In this document: piece after piece, positions 43,679 through 51,678 of the stretch
Layout: every line of letters starts with the position of its first letter
Numbering within the stretch: position 1 is the stretch's first letter
NCBI GenBank assembly: GCA_036156195.1
Contig: JAYZUZ010000003.1
Span: 1-64,000, forward strand
Direction of reading: 5' to 3'
Source of the DNA: Abyssibacter sp036156195
GTDB taxonomy: Bacteria > Pseudomonadota > Gammaproteobacteria > Nevskiales > OUC007
Length of the DNA: 64,000 nucleotides
The notes under the pieces: generated by a model
What the model was told of the DNA's origin: nothing
The model's database searches: none
Seen by the model: only the letters and a program-made list of their open reading frames with translations
Made by a program: the position numbers and the translations under genes

Positions 43679-44964
43679 AGCGGTCATTGCGATGGCAGCT
43701 TGGTCTGGCCGTGGCGGTCGGCGTGGGGTTGGTGCTGCTTCTGGCCGGTTTCTGGCTTGCTACACAGCTGCGTGCGGCAATGGAACAGGCTGCGCTGAGC
43801 CGCTTGCAGGCTACGGCTGAGCACTTGTCCGCTTTTTTGCCCTTCGAAGCCCCGGAGCATTGGTCGAAGGGGGAGTACGCGCAGCCGTACTCAGGGCATT
43901 ACTGGGAGTTGATTGCATGGCCTGCGGGGCAGCCTCATCGGGTGTATGCCCGATCCGCCTCGCTGACGGATTTCAGCCTGCAGGGACAGGACGCTGCCGG
44001 CCGTCCGCCGGTGATGGCGTCCGGGTTGATGCGGATGACTGGGCCATTGGAGCAATCGCTTATCACGGCGAGGGTTGCCCTGCCGGTAGGGCCTGAACCG
44101 GGGCGGTACATGATGCTCGTGGCTGCACCGGCCGAACCGCTGGAGATTCAAACGGCAACCGTGCTGGCCGCGTTGTGGCGGGGTGGGCTGATGATCTGGT
44201 TGCTTTGCGTGCTGACCTCAGCGCTGGCCATTGCCGCTGCAGCCCGGCCCATCCGGTTGCTGCAGCGCCAACTCACCGATCTCGACCAGGGCTTGCGGCA
44301 ACGTCTGGACGCAGAGGTGCCGTTGGAGTTTCAGGGGCTGGTGCGTGGATTTAACGCTGTACTGGAGCAGCATGACCGCACCGTGACCCGTCACCGGGAT
44401 GCTGTGGCCCAGCTGGCGCATGAATTGAAGACGCCGCTTGCAAGCCTGCGGCAGGCCGCCGAGGCGGCGCCCACCGTGGCATCTGCCACGGTGATCGAGC
44501 GCGTCCAGCGTATGTTGCCGTCGATTGAGCAGGAAGTGGCACGGGCGAGGATTCACGGGCCGACGCCCGGTCTGCAACCTGTCTCACTCCTGGAGCAGGT
44601 TAACCGCGCCATCCAGGTGTGCCGTGTTGACCACGGCATTGTCCCTGGCGACATCGGTATTGAGATTTCCCACGGTCTGCGCCTGCCCATCGAAGCGCGT
44701 GATCTGTATACGGTGGTGTGGAACCTGCTGGACAACGCCCTGCGTCACGGTGGCGCCCCTGTCCGCGTCATCGCCGTCGGGCTGGGCTTTGAGATTCATG
44801 ACGCGGGCACGGCAAGCCAGCCGGCGTCCTCCAGCGGCCTGGGCCTCGGACTGGTCGAGACCGTGCTGGAGACCTATGGCTGGCGCTACGAGGTCCGCAG
44901 CAGCGAGCTGGGCGGACGCTGTGTTCGGGTCAGCCCCCGGAGCGAGAACGCCCCGACCGCCTGA
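43675..44964 (+). CDS. Sensor histidine kinase
   Basis: A 429-residue membrane kinase with two membrane helices (about 7-31 and 160-185) around a periplasmic sensor of about 125 residues, a linker, and the HisKA box AQLAHELKTPL with phospho-acceptor His249. The HATPase domain shows N-box VVWNLLDNALRHG and G2-type GLGLGLVETV; the G1 box is weak (IHDAGTASQ). Partner of the preceding regulator. Together with the His-rich and PepSY proteins it suggests a periplasmic stress or metal-sensing circuit. Confidence 0.92.
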   Translation: MKRSLRWQLGLAVAVGVGLVLLLAGFWLATQLRAAMEQAALSRLQATAEHLSAFLPFEAPEHWSKGEYAQPYSGHYWELIAWPAGQPHRVYARSASLTDFSLQGQDAAGRPPVMASGLMRMTGPLEQSLITARVALPVGPEPGRYMMLVAAPAEPLEIQTATVLAALWRGGLMIWLLCVLTSALAIAAAARPIRLLQRQLTDLDQGLRQRLDAEVPLEFQGLVRGFNAVLEQHDRTVTRHRDAVAQLAHELKTPLASLRQAAEAAPTVASATVIERVQRMLPSIEQEVARARIHGPTPGLQPVSLLEQVNRAIQVCRVDHGIVPGDIGIEISHGLRLPIEARDLYTVVWNLLDNALRHGGAPVRVIAVGLGFEIHDAGTASQPASSSGLGLGLVETVLETYGWRYEVRSSELGGRCVRVSPRSENAPTA

Positions 44965-44996
44965 GGCGGCCGGGGCGGAGGGTCACACCAAGTGAC
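44950..44996. terminator. Hairpins between convergent genes
   Basis: GCCCCGACCGCC / GGCGGCCGGGGC (44950-44976, one A-C mismatch, loop TGA) overlaps the kinase stop codon, and a small GTCAC/GTGAC stem lies at 44982-44996, next to the end of the convergent GlyGly-CTERM gene. There is no T tract, so transcription stop is a guess. Confidence 0.35.
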
Positions 44997-44997
44997 G

Positions 44998-47900
44998 CTA
45001 TGGCCGGCGGCGACGCCAGAGGCCGCCAGCGAGCATCATCAGCAGCCCAAGCGGCAGGACTGCGCCGCCCGCGCCGGTACCCGTACCCGGGGTGGAGGGG
45101 CCGGGGGTGACCGGTGGCGTCGTCGCGTTGTCGAAGTTGAACAGCTGCACACCGCGGCCGAATGTGGCGGCGAAGAGTTTGCTGTCATCACCGGGCTGCA
45201 GCACCAGCTGGTTGATCGGCACGTTCGGCAGGTCGCCCAGTGGCGCCCACTCCGTGCCGTCCAGGTCACTGGAGATGAACACACCGATGTCGGTGCCCAC
45301 GATCAGCTGCTCGCCCCGCTTGATGATGGCGGTGGTGACCACATCCGGCAGATTGCCCGAAATGTCGACAAAGCTTTCACCGGCATCGGTGGACTTGAAC
45401 ACATGGCCTGCACCGATGTGGGTGTTTTCGTCGAGGTACCCGCCTTCACCGAGCCACCGGGCCGTGGAGTAGCCGCCCAGTGCCGCATAGACCGTGTGCG
45501 GATCTTCGGGGTCAATCTCCAGGCCGTAGATGAAGCGGTTGGGCAGGCCCGCCGCCGTGGCGTGGTGCCAGCCATCCGACGTGCCAGCCTGCGGCGGCAG
45601 GTCGCCGCCCACATTGGTCGCAATGCCCGAATCAAACTGGGCGTTGCCGTCGAGCACGGAGCAGCTGCCGCAGTAGGCGACATAGGCCGCATCGCCCTCC
45701 AGGTCCAGCGAGCGGTGACGCGATTGGTACGCAATGCCGGTAAGCGGACTGACACCCAGGTCAAACACGTTGACCCAATTGGTCGCGGTGGTTGCGTCCG
45801 TTGTCTCTGCCACCATCGTGCCTGCGGCAATCATGTGGTCGGCATTCTGCGGGTCCATGAAGAACGGCCCGAGGAAGTGCGCCGTGCCCACTTCGGCTTC
45901 ACCAGGATCAGCAAAGCTGAAGGTCTCGCCACCATCGTTCGTGCGGTTGATGGATAGCCCAGGCGTCTGCACGAACGCAGTTTGCGAGTCATCCGGGTCC
46001 ACCGCAGTCCACATGCCGTCGCCAATGTAGATGCGGACCTGCCGGCGTGTATCGGGCTCGATCTTGCCGGAGGCGTTGTCCTGCAGGCCGTAGTAGACCG
46101 TGCCGTCCTTGGCCACGCTAATGCCGTAGTTCATTAACGTGTAGAAGCCCTCATTGGCACCGTCTTCCCAGCGTGCATTGCTGAAGGGCTGGGTGACCGG
46201 GTTGGCCGAGTACTGCTTGTAGACACCGCCGTCGCCACCCGCGAAGAGCCACACGCCGCCGTTGATCTCGTCGGGAATATAAAAGCCCACATGTTGATCG
46301 GGGTGGGTGGTCGTGCCGTTGATGATGCCGTCGTAGGTCGGGCAGATCGGTGTGCCGACGCCGCCCACATTGCCGATCAGGAACAGGCAGGTGTTGCCGG
46401 CGAAGTAGGTGCCAACCACGCCGAAGTCCAAGGGGTTGAGTTGCTGTGTGACGCCGTTAATGGGCACAACGCCGGACGACTCGGTCTGCCAGATTTCCTC
46501 CAGCCCGAAGGTGAGACGGGTCGGCGCGCCGGTGAGCGGGTCGGTGGCGGTCGGGTCCGGGGCGATCCAGAGGTCGTACCAGGCCTGGATGCCCGGGCCA
46601 ACGCCCAGTGCAGCCGCCGCGGCCAGCGACGAGCCCCCGACCAACCCGCTGGTGAGAATCTCAAGTTCATCGGCCAGCTGCGTCCAGCTTTCACCGAAGT
46701 TGGTGGATACATAAATGCCGTTAAGCGCCGTGCTGCTCAGCGCGCCGGTGTCCTCGACCAGTTCGCAGATAAACTGCGGGTCGCCGGCGGGCAGTTGTTC
46801 GCAGGGCAGGTCCGGTACTTCGATGCCGCCGCCAATCAGCGAGTCGATATAGGCCACGCCGCCATTGAGTAGCGCGGCATCCTGGACGATGGCATAAACG
46901 ATGTTGTGGTCCTGGTCTTCACCGCTGGCGATCCCGAACTCCACGCGCCCGATTTTCTCGAACGGTGCAAAGCCGGCCGGGGCGCCACTGCCGTCATCAA
47001 TGCGGGCAAAGCTGCCCGCCTCGCCGGTTTGCGACAGGTACAGCCCGTTGCCCGGCGACTGCGGTGTGCCGTCGGCATAAGGCAGGTTGCCCGAGCGATA
47101 GCCCACGGCGGCCAGCACCGGGCAGCCCGCTGCGTCACAGGTCTCTTCTGTGGCGCCGCCGGGGATCTTCACAACCACGTCGGTCACAACGTTTGCGAGC
47201 TGACAGGGGCCGGTGAAGTCCTCGTTGCCCGCGCACTCAGCGGACACCGGCAACGCGACATTGGTGAACGTCGCGCCCGCGTCATCGGAGCGGAACAAGC
47301 CACCGTGGGTGCCGGCGTAGATGATGTTCGGGTTCGACGGGTCCACCGTGATGCGGGACCCCCCGACGCCATCGGGCAGGCCAACGGACTGCTGCCACGT
47401 CTCCCCCAGATCATCGGTATACAACGCGCCCAGGCCGACATAGGTATTGCCGCCCTGCACATGCTCGCCGGTGAGCACGATGAGCCGGCCACCCTGAGCG
47501 GTCGTCCAGGTCAGGGAGCTGTTGACCAGCGTCGGCAGGTTGTCGCCAATGGGGTACCAGGCATCGCCCAGCGTGCCGACATCGCCGTCCACGGCATCCG
47601 AAGCCCAGACACCGCCGGTGCCGACGGAGGCAAACAGGCGCATGGCTTCCGGGTCATAGGCAAAGTCATCGACGCGGCCGGCCACGACGGGAATGCCGTC
47701 GTTCGAGCCGTCGGGGAATTGCTCATCTGACACCTGCGGACCGATGCCGTACTCCTCCCACTCGCCTTGGGCATTGGGCACCGCCTTTTGCTGCGCGAGC
47801 AGGGCGGTCTTTTGCTCGACTGCCTTGCGGAAGGCCTGACCGGGATGGCCGGAGGCCTGCAACTTGGCCTGGCTCCACTGGTCAATTTCGGTCAGCGATT

Positions 47901-48144
47901 CGGGCAGACGGCGATTGGCACAGGTCTGCTGGCCAAAGCGCTCATGCAGGCGTTTGGCCGCCGCATCACTGAGTCCGGGATTGAACTCCCGGGCAAAGGC
48001 GACGGGGTCGACCCAGTCGTAACCGGGTGGGCAGGCTTCTGCCCCGGCTGCGCTGTCTTCAGCGCCAAAAGGATGGAAGGCAGTCATGGAGACGACTGCC
48101 GCGATGGCTGCAGTGCAGCCCAGGCCAAGATAGGAAGCTCGCAT
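44998..48144 (-). CDS. Secreted beta-propeller protein with GlyGly-CTERM tail
   Basis: A 1048-residue exported protein. The N-terminal segment MRASYLGLGCTAAIAAVVSM is a signal sequence. The body consists of BNR/sialidase-like or sortilin-like propeller blades with Asp-box-type motifs: GGLFRSDDAGATF, GIYVSTNFGESWTQL, HVFKSTDAGESFVD, GVFISSDLDGTEW. No enzymatic site can be assigned. The C terminus is a Gly/Thr/Pro linker, Gly-rich GTGAGGA, a hydrophobic helix and RRRRP, a GlyGly-CTERM-like sorting signal as in the subtilase at 2200. The promoter element at 48212-48245 is shared with that gene. Possibly a cell-surface binding protein. Confidence 0.85.
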   Translation of the reverse strand: MRASYLGLGCTAAIAAVVSMTAFHPFGAEDSAAGAEACPPGYDWVDPVAFAREFNPGLSDAAAKRLHERFGQQTCANRRLPESLTEIDQWSQAKLQASGHPGQAFRKAVEQKTALLAQQKAVPNAQGEWEEYGIGPQVSDEQFPDGSNDGIPVVAGRVDDFAYDPEAMRLFASVGTGGVWASDAVDGDVGTLGDAWYPIGDNLPTLVNSSLTWTTAQGGRLIVLTGEHVQGGNTYVGLGALYTDDLGETWQQSVGLPDGVGGSRITVDPSNPNIIYAGTHGGLFRSDDAGATFTNVALPVSAECAGNEDFTGPCQLANVVTDVVVKIPGGATEETCDAAGCPVLAAVGYRSGNLPYADGTPQSPGNGLYLSQTGEAGSFARIDDGSGAPAGFAPFEKIGRVEFGIASGEDQDHNIVYAIVQDAALLNGGVAYIDSLIGGGIEVPDLPCEQLPAGDPQFICELVEDTGALSSTALNGIYVSTNFGESWTQLADELEILTSGLVGGSSLAAAAALGVGPGIQAWYDLWIAPDPTATDPLTGAPTRLTFGLEEIWQTESSGVVPINGVTQQLNPLDFGVVGTYFAGNTCLFLIGNVGGVGTPICPTYDGIINGTTTHPDQHVGFYIPDEINGGVWLFAGGDGGVYKQYSANPVTQPFSNARWEDGANEGFYTLMNYGISVAKDGTVYYGLQDNASGKIEPDTRRQVRIYIGDGMWTAVDPDDSQTAFVQTPGLSINRTNDGGETFSFADPGEAEVGTAHFLGPFFMDPQNADHMIAAGTMVAETTDATTATNWVNVFDLGVSPLTGIAYQSRHRSLDLEGDAAYVAYCGSCSVLDGNAQFDSGIATNVGGDLPPQAGTSDGWHHATAAGLPNRFIYGLEIDPEDPHTVYAALGGYSTARWLGEGGYLDENTHIGAGHVFKSTDAGESFVDISGNLPDVVTTAIIKRGEQLIVGTDIGVFISSDLDGTEWAPLGDLPNVPINQLVLQPGDDSKLFAATFGRGVQLFNFDNATTPPVTPGPSTPGTGTGAGGAVLPLGLLMMLAGGLWRRRRP

Positions 48145-48162
48145 AAGTAGACTTGCGGTTGG

Positions 48163-48181
48163 ACGGCGCGTTGCGCGCCGT
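48163..48181 (-). other. Leader hairpin of the propeller gene
   Basis: ACGGCGCG / CGCGCCGT, a perfect 8-base stem with a three-base loop, 18 bases before the start codon. A second stem AAACGC/GCGTTT with loop GTGGG lies just upstream, close to the predicted transcription start. They may affect translation. Confidence 0.45.
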
Positions 48182-48211
48182 GGGATCTGATTGCGTCAAA
48201 CGCCCCACGCG

Positions 48212-48245
48212 TTTAACGCAAACTTTACGCGCAAGCTCCGGGCCT
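48212..48245 (-). promoter_or_regulatory. Sigma-54-like promoter with shared downstream element
   Basis: On the minus strand, AGGCCC, five bases, TTGC gives GG and GC ten bases apart (-24/-12), a weaker -24 than usual. The following bases include GTAAAGTT (48221-48228) and CGTTAAA (48212-48218), and from TTGC on 20 of 23 bases agree with the promoter at 2099-2132. The start would be near 48220, about 75 bases before the gene. Confidence 0.58.
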
Positions 48246-48312
48246 AAACGGTCCTCTTGAGCTCAATTTCGTGGTCACCTCATCCCAGGTGGGATTGCCG
48301 GGCCACAGTTGA

Positions 48313-51300
48313 CTACAAATCGGTGCAGGGAGGGTCGCTGAGGTCAATCAGCTCGCCGAGTTCAGCGAGATAAAGCCCCAGCCGAACCGCGTCGTGCCCC
48401 CGTAGCCGGGCAAGCAGGCGACCGTATTGGCGGAGCTGGGCGGCGTACTGTTCCACGGCCTTGTCGCGGTAGTGCTCCCGGGCCACGGGGTCGGTGATGG
48501 GGTGACGCGTGGTTTTGTAGTCGATCACCCAGAGTTCGCCCTGTGCTGTTTCAAGACAACGGTCGATCACGGCGGATACCCACTGTCCGTCTAACCAGCC
48601 GGACACGGCGTACTCCGAGGCGTGCCAGGGATGTCCGCCCAGCATCCAGGGTGCGCAGTCTGCGGTGAGTGTCCGTTCGAGCAGGCTGGTGACCCGGGCT
48701 ACTGCGACATCCACCTGTGCCTCTGGCATGCCCATCCGGCGAAACCCGGCGCGCATGGGTGTTTGTCGGGATCGGCCCGCATCCGCCCAGCGGTCCAGGC
48801 CCTCAGCGATGACGCGTTCCAACGCTTCGTGAAACATATTGCCGATCAACGTGGCCTGCAGGTCGCCAACACCCGATGCGGCATCGGGCTCCAGCACCTG
48901 CTCACTGGGTTTGAGCGTGCGGCGCTCAACTGGGGACCATGCCGGGGCCGCGAGCGTGTCCGCCCAGTGAGCGGGCAAGCGGGGCAGGGTTGGGAGTGTG
49001 GCGGCTGTAGCGGCGCCTTCGGTGTCTGTGGCCGGCGTGTTCGGGTCCGGCTGCAGCGGTGCAAACGCCGGCGCCAGCGCCGGCCACAGTCGGGCCGCAA
49101 TGGAACGCGCACGAGGCTTGAAGTGCCCGCGGGCATCGGCTCCGACGCCGGCGACGAGGTGCAGCGACTCCTGCGCCCGCGTGACCGCGACATACAGCAG
49201 GCGCATGGCTTCAGCCTCGCTAGCATCGCTGGCCAGGTCATGAAGAAAGTCGTATTGGGCGCAGCCGGGCAAGGCCTCGTCCTCGGGGCGGGGAACGAGC
49301 AGGACGCCGTCCCCCACGCTGCGCAGATGCAACAGGGGGCGATCCAGGCCGCGTGGTGCGCGACCGCAGCCCACCAGGACGACGTGCGCGTACTGCAGGC
49401 CCTTGGACTTGTGGATGGTCAGTGCTTCGATGCGCCCACGGCCTGCGCCGCGGTACAGCTGCGAGAGCTGGCGCTCAAAGCTGGGCCAGTCGCCGAGTTC
49501 GCCGCCCCGGCTGCACTGTCGGAGCAGGCGGAACAGGCGCCGGATGGCTTCAAAGTCATCGGCCGATACACACGCTGGGCCGCTCAGCGCCGTCCAGAGG
49601 GCGTCCGCAGCATCGGCGAGCTCGGCACGACGCGCGTTGGCCAGGTCCAGGGCCGCGCGTAAACGGGCAATGCGCTGGCGGGCGTCATCGGAAAGCCCCT
49701 GGGGCAAAGGATCACGCAGACGCTCGGGCCAGCTCATCCCTACCCGGCCCCGGGAAAGCACGACGAGGTCCGCCCAGTAAAGCCCCACAAACGGGGCTCG
49801 CAGCAGTGCGGTCCAGGCCAGCCGCTCCTCCGGGTGGCGTAACGCGCGAATCAGCTGAACCACGTCGCGGACGTCGGGACGCTCGGCCAGAGGGTCGATG
49901 TCGACCGCCTGGACGGGTTCGGCCAATGTTCCCCGCAACGCATCCAGCACGGGGGTGAGCTGCGGGCGAGTGGCCGCGAGTATGGCGATGTGCTCGCTTT
50001 GTGGCGTTTGCTGAGCGAGCCGGACGATGGTCTGGACTGCTGCATCCACCTCGGCCTGACGATCGGCAGAGGGCACAGGTACGATTTGCACGCCGGTCGC
50101 CGTGCCCGTCGCACGACCGGCTGTGCAGGGCGCGTAGGTGACCGTGCCGATGTCGCGGTCGGATCGCGGCGGAAAAAGCGGTCCTAGCGTGTTGTTAAAC
50201 CAGTCGATCAACGCCGGGGCGCTGCGGAAGTTCGCGCTGAGCTGCTCGACATGCAGCGACAAGGCCCCAAGCTGCCGGGTCTCAATCAGTTCCACGAACA
50301 GCCGAACATCTGCCTTGCGGAACGCGTAAATCGATTGTTGCGGGTCACCGACCAGAAAGAGCGAACGGCCGTCGCCAGGCTGCCAGTTGGCTGTGAGTTC
50401 ACGGAGCAGGCGAATCTGGGATTCGCTCGTGTCCTGCATCTCATCGACCAGCAGGTGCTGCATCTGGGCATCGGTCCGGGCGATGGCCTCGCTGCCGCCC
50501 TCGCCGCTGGCTGCGGTGACGGCGGCCAGCGCGACCTCGGTGAAATCTGCCTCGCCCCGGTTGGCAAACTGCAGCCGCAACTGCGCATAGGCCAGGCGCA
50601 GCACGCGACCCAGGGCGGCACGCAGCGCGCGGCTGTCCTCAGGCAGCGCCGGCTCGGGAAGGCTTCGTACGCGGTCCAATAGCCTGCAGAGAGTGTCGCT
50701 TTCAGCGCAGGTGGCCAGCACCTCCAGGCAGTCGACAAAGGCCTGTTTGGCCGCGCGGTCGGATGTCGGAAAGCCCACCGCCTTGTTCACCGTTCGCCGC
50801 CACTCGCCCTGGCTGGTCAGCAACAGGTGCGCGACAAACCGCCAGGCGGGTAGCTGGGCCGGGTCGTCGCCTGGCCAGTCTTCCAGCGCCAGGTCAGCGT
50901 GCAGGCTCGGGTCCGGCCAGTGAGCTCGCGCGTGCTGGGCCGCATCCGTCAGCGCAAGCACGGCTGCCGATGGCAGCGCCTCAAGCGTACGGCGCAGATG
51001 ATGTCGGACCAGGGTCTGGAGAATCCGGGCATCGGTGGTGCCGCTGTCGTCCAGTAAAGAGCCCAGGTGTTCAATCCATTGGTCGCGCTGAGCGAGCAGC
51101 CCCGTCAGCGCCGGCAACAGCTGATCAAGCCGGTTATCCGCCCAGGCCAGCACCCGGCCGATCGCCGCCTGATCCGCCGGGTCGGTACTGTCATGGGTGC
51201 CCTCCTCGAACACAGCGAGTACCGCCTCCATGTACAAGGCCTGGGGGTCCTGGGCGATCGCCATCGGGCCGCCCAACCCAGACAGCATCGGCAGCCTGGC

Positions 51301-51678
51301 TGCCAGCGTCTGGTTGAACGCATCGATGGTCATGGCCTGGAGCCGGTCGGGGTGGCGGCGCAGTGCCCAAGCCTTGGCCCTGTCCTGTTCGAGGACCGCC
51401 TTGGCGTCGGTGTAAAGCCCCTGGAGATAATCCGCATCGGGCGCTGGGCCCTCCGCCAGTTCCAGTGCTTCCATTACGCGCAGTCGGATCTCGGCCGCGG
51501 CCTTGTTGGTGAAGGTGATGCAGACGACAGACTCGGGCTGGTCGACACTGGCCAGCGCGCGCAGGGCGCGTCGCACCAGCAGCCCGGTCTTGCCGGATCC
51601 GGCCGGCGCAATCGTGATGACATGTCGGTCCAGGCGCAGTGCGCGGTCCCGAGCCTGTTGGTCGGCAGGTGCGCTCAT
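48313..51678 (-). CDS. UvrD/AddA-like helicase with C-terminal nuclease domain
   Basis: A 1121-residue superfamily 1 helicase-nuclease. Walker A APAGSGKT lies at 24-31, CITFTNKAAAEI is motif Ia, DEMQDT near 408 is motif II, VGDPQQSIYAFRKAD is motif III and IHKSKGLQYAHVVLV is motif V. The C-terminal part has a PD-(D/E)XK site (WVIDYKTT, about 1050). It starts inside the end of the preceding gene (four-base overlap), which encodes the second nuclease subunit, so the pair resembles AddAB in double-strand break processing. Whether it replaces RecBCD in this organism is open. Confidence 0.88.
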   Translation of the reverse strand: MSAPADQQARDRALRLDRHVITIAPAGSGKTGLLVRRALRALASVDQPESVVCITFTNKAAAEIRLRVMEALELAEGPAPDADYLQGLYTDAKAVLEQDRAKAWALRRHPDRLQAMTIDAFNQTLAARLPMLSGLGGPMAIAQDPQALYMEAVLAVFEEGTHDSTDPADQAAIGRVLAWADNRLDQLLPALTGLLAQRDQWIEHLGSLLDDSGTTDARILQTLVRHHLRRTLEALPSAAVLALTDAAQHARAHWPDPSLHADLALEDWPGDDPAQLPAWRFVAHLLLTSQGEWRRTVNKAVGFPTSDRAAKQAFVDCLEVLATCAESDTLCRLLDRVRSLPEPALPEDSRALRAALGRVLRLAYAQLRLQFANRGEADFTEVALAAVTAASGEGGSEAIARTDAQMQHLLVDEMQDTSESQIRLLRELTANWQPGDGRSLFLVGDPQQSIYAFRKADVRLFVELIETRQLGALSLHVEQLSANFRSAPALIDWFNNTLGPLFPPRSDRDIGTVTYAPCTAGRATGTATGVQIVPVPSADRQAEVDAAVQTIVRLAQQTPQSEHIAILAATRPQLTPVLDALRGTLAEPVQAVDIDPLAERPDVRDVVQLIRALRHPEERLAWTALLRAPFVGLYWADLVVLSRGRVGMSWPERLRDPLPQGLSDDARQRIARLRAALDLANARRAELADAADALWTALSGPACVSADDFEAIRRLFRLLRQCSRGGELGDWPSFERQLSQLYRGAGRGRIEALTIHKSKGLQYAHVVLVGCGRAPRGLDRPLLHLRSVGDGVLLVPRPEDEALPGCAQYDFLHDLASDASEAEAMRLLYVAVTRAQESLHLVAGVGADARGHFKPRARSIAARLWPALAPAFAPLQPDPNTPATDTEGAATAATLPTLPRLPAHWADTLAAPAWSPVERRTLKPSEQVLEPDAASGVGDLQATLIGNMFHEALERVIAEGLDRWADAGRSRQTPMRAGFRRMGMPEAQVDVAVARVTSLLERTLTADCAPWMLGGHPWHASEYAVSGWLDGQWVSAVIDRCLETAQGELWVIDYKTTRHPITDPVAREHYRDKAVEQYAAQLRQYGRLLARLRGHDAVRLGLYLAELGELIDLSDPPCTDL

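Noticed and set aside
45092..47730. Plus-strand open frames opposite the propeller gene (up to about 320 codons)
   Set aside because: The minus-strand frame has a signal peptide, Asp-box blades and a sorting tail; the others are shadows.
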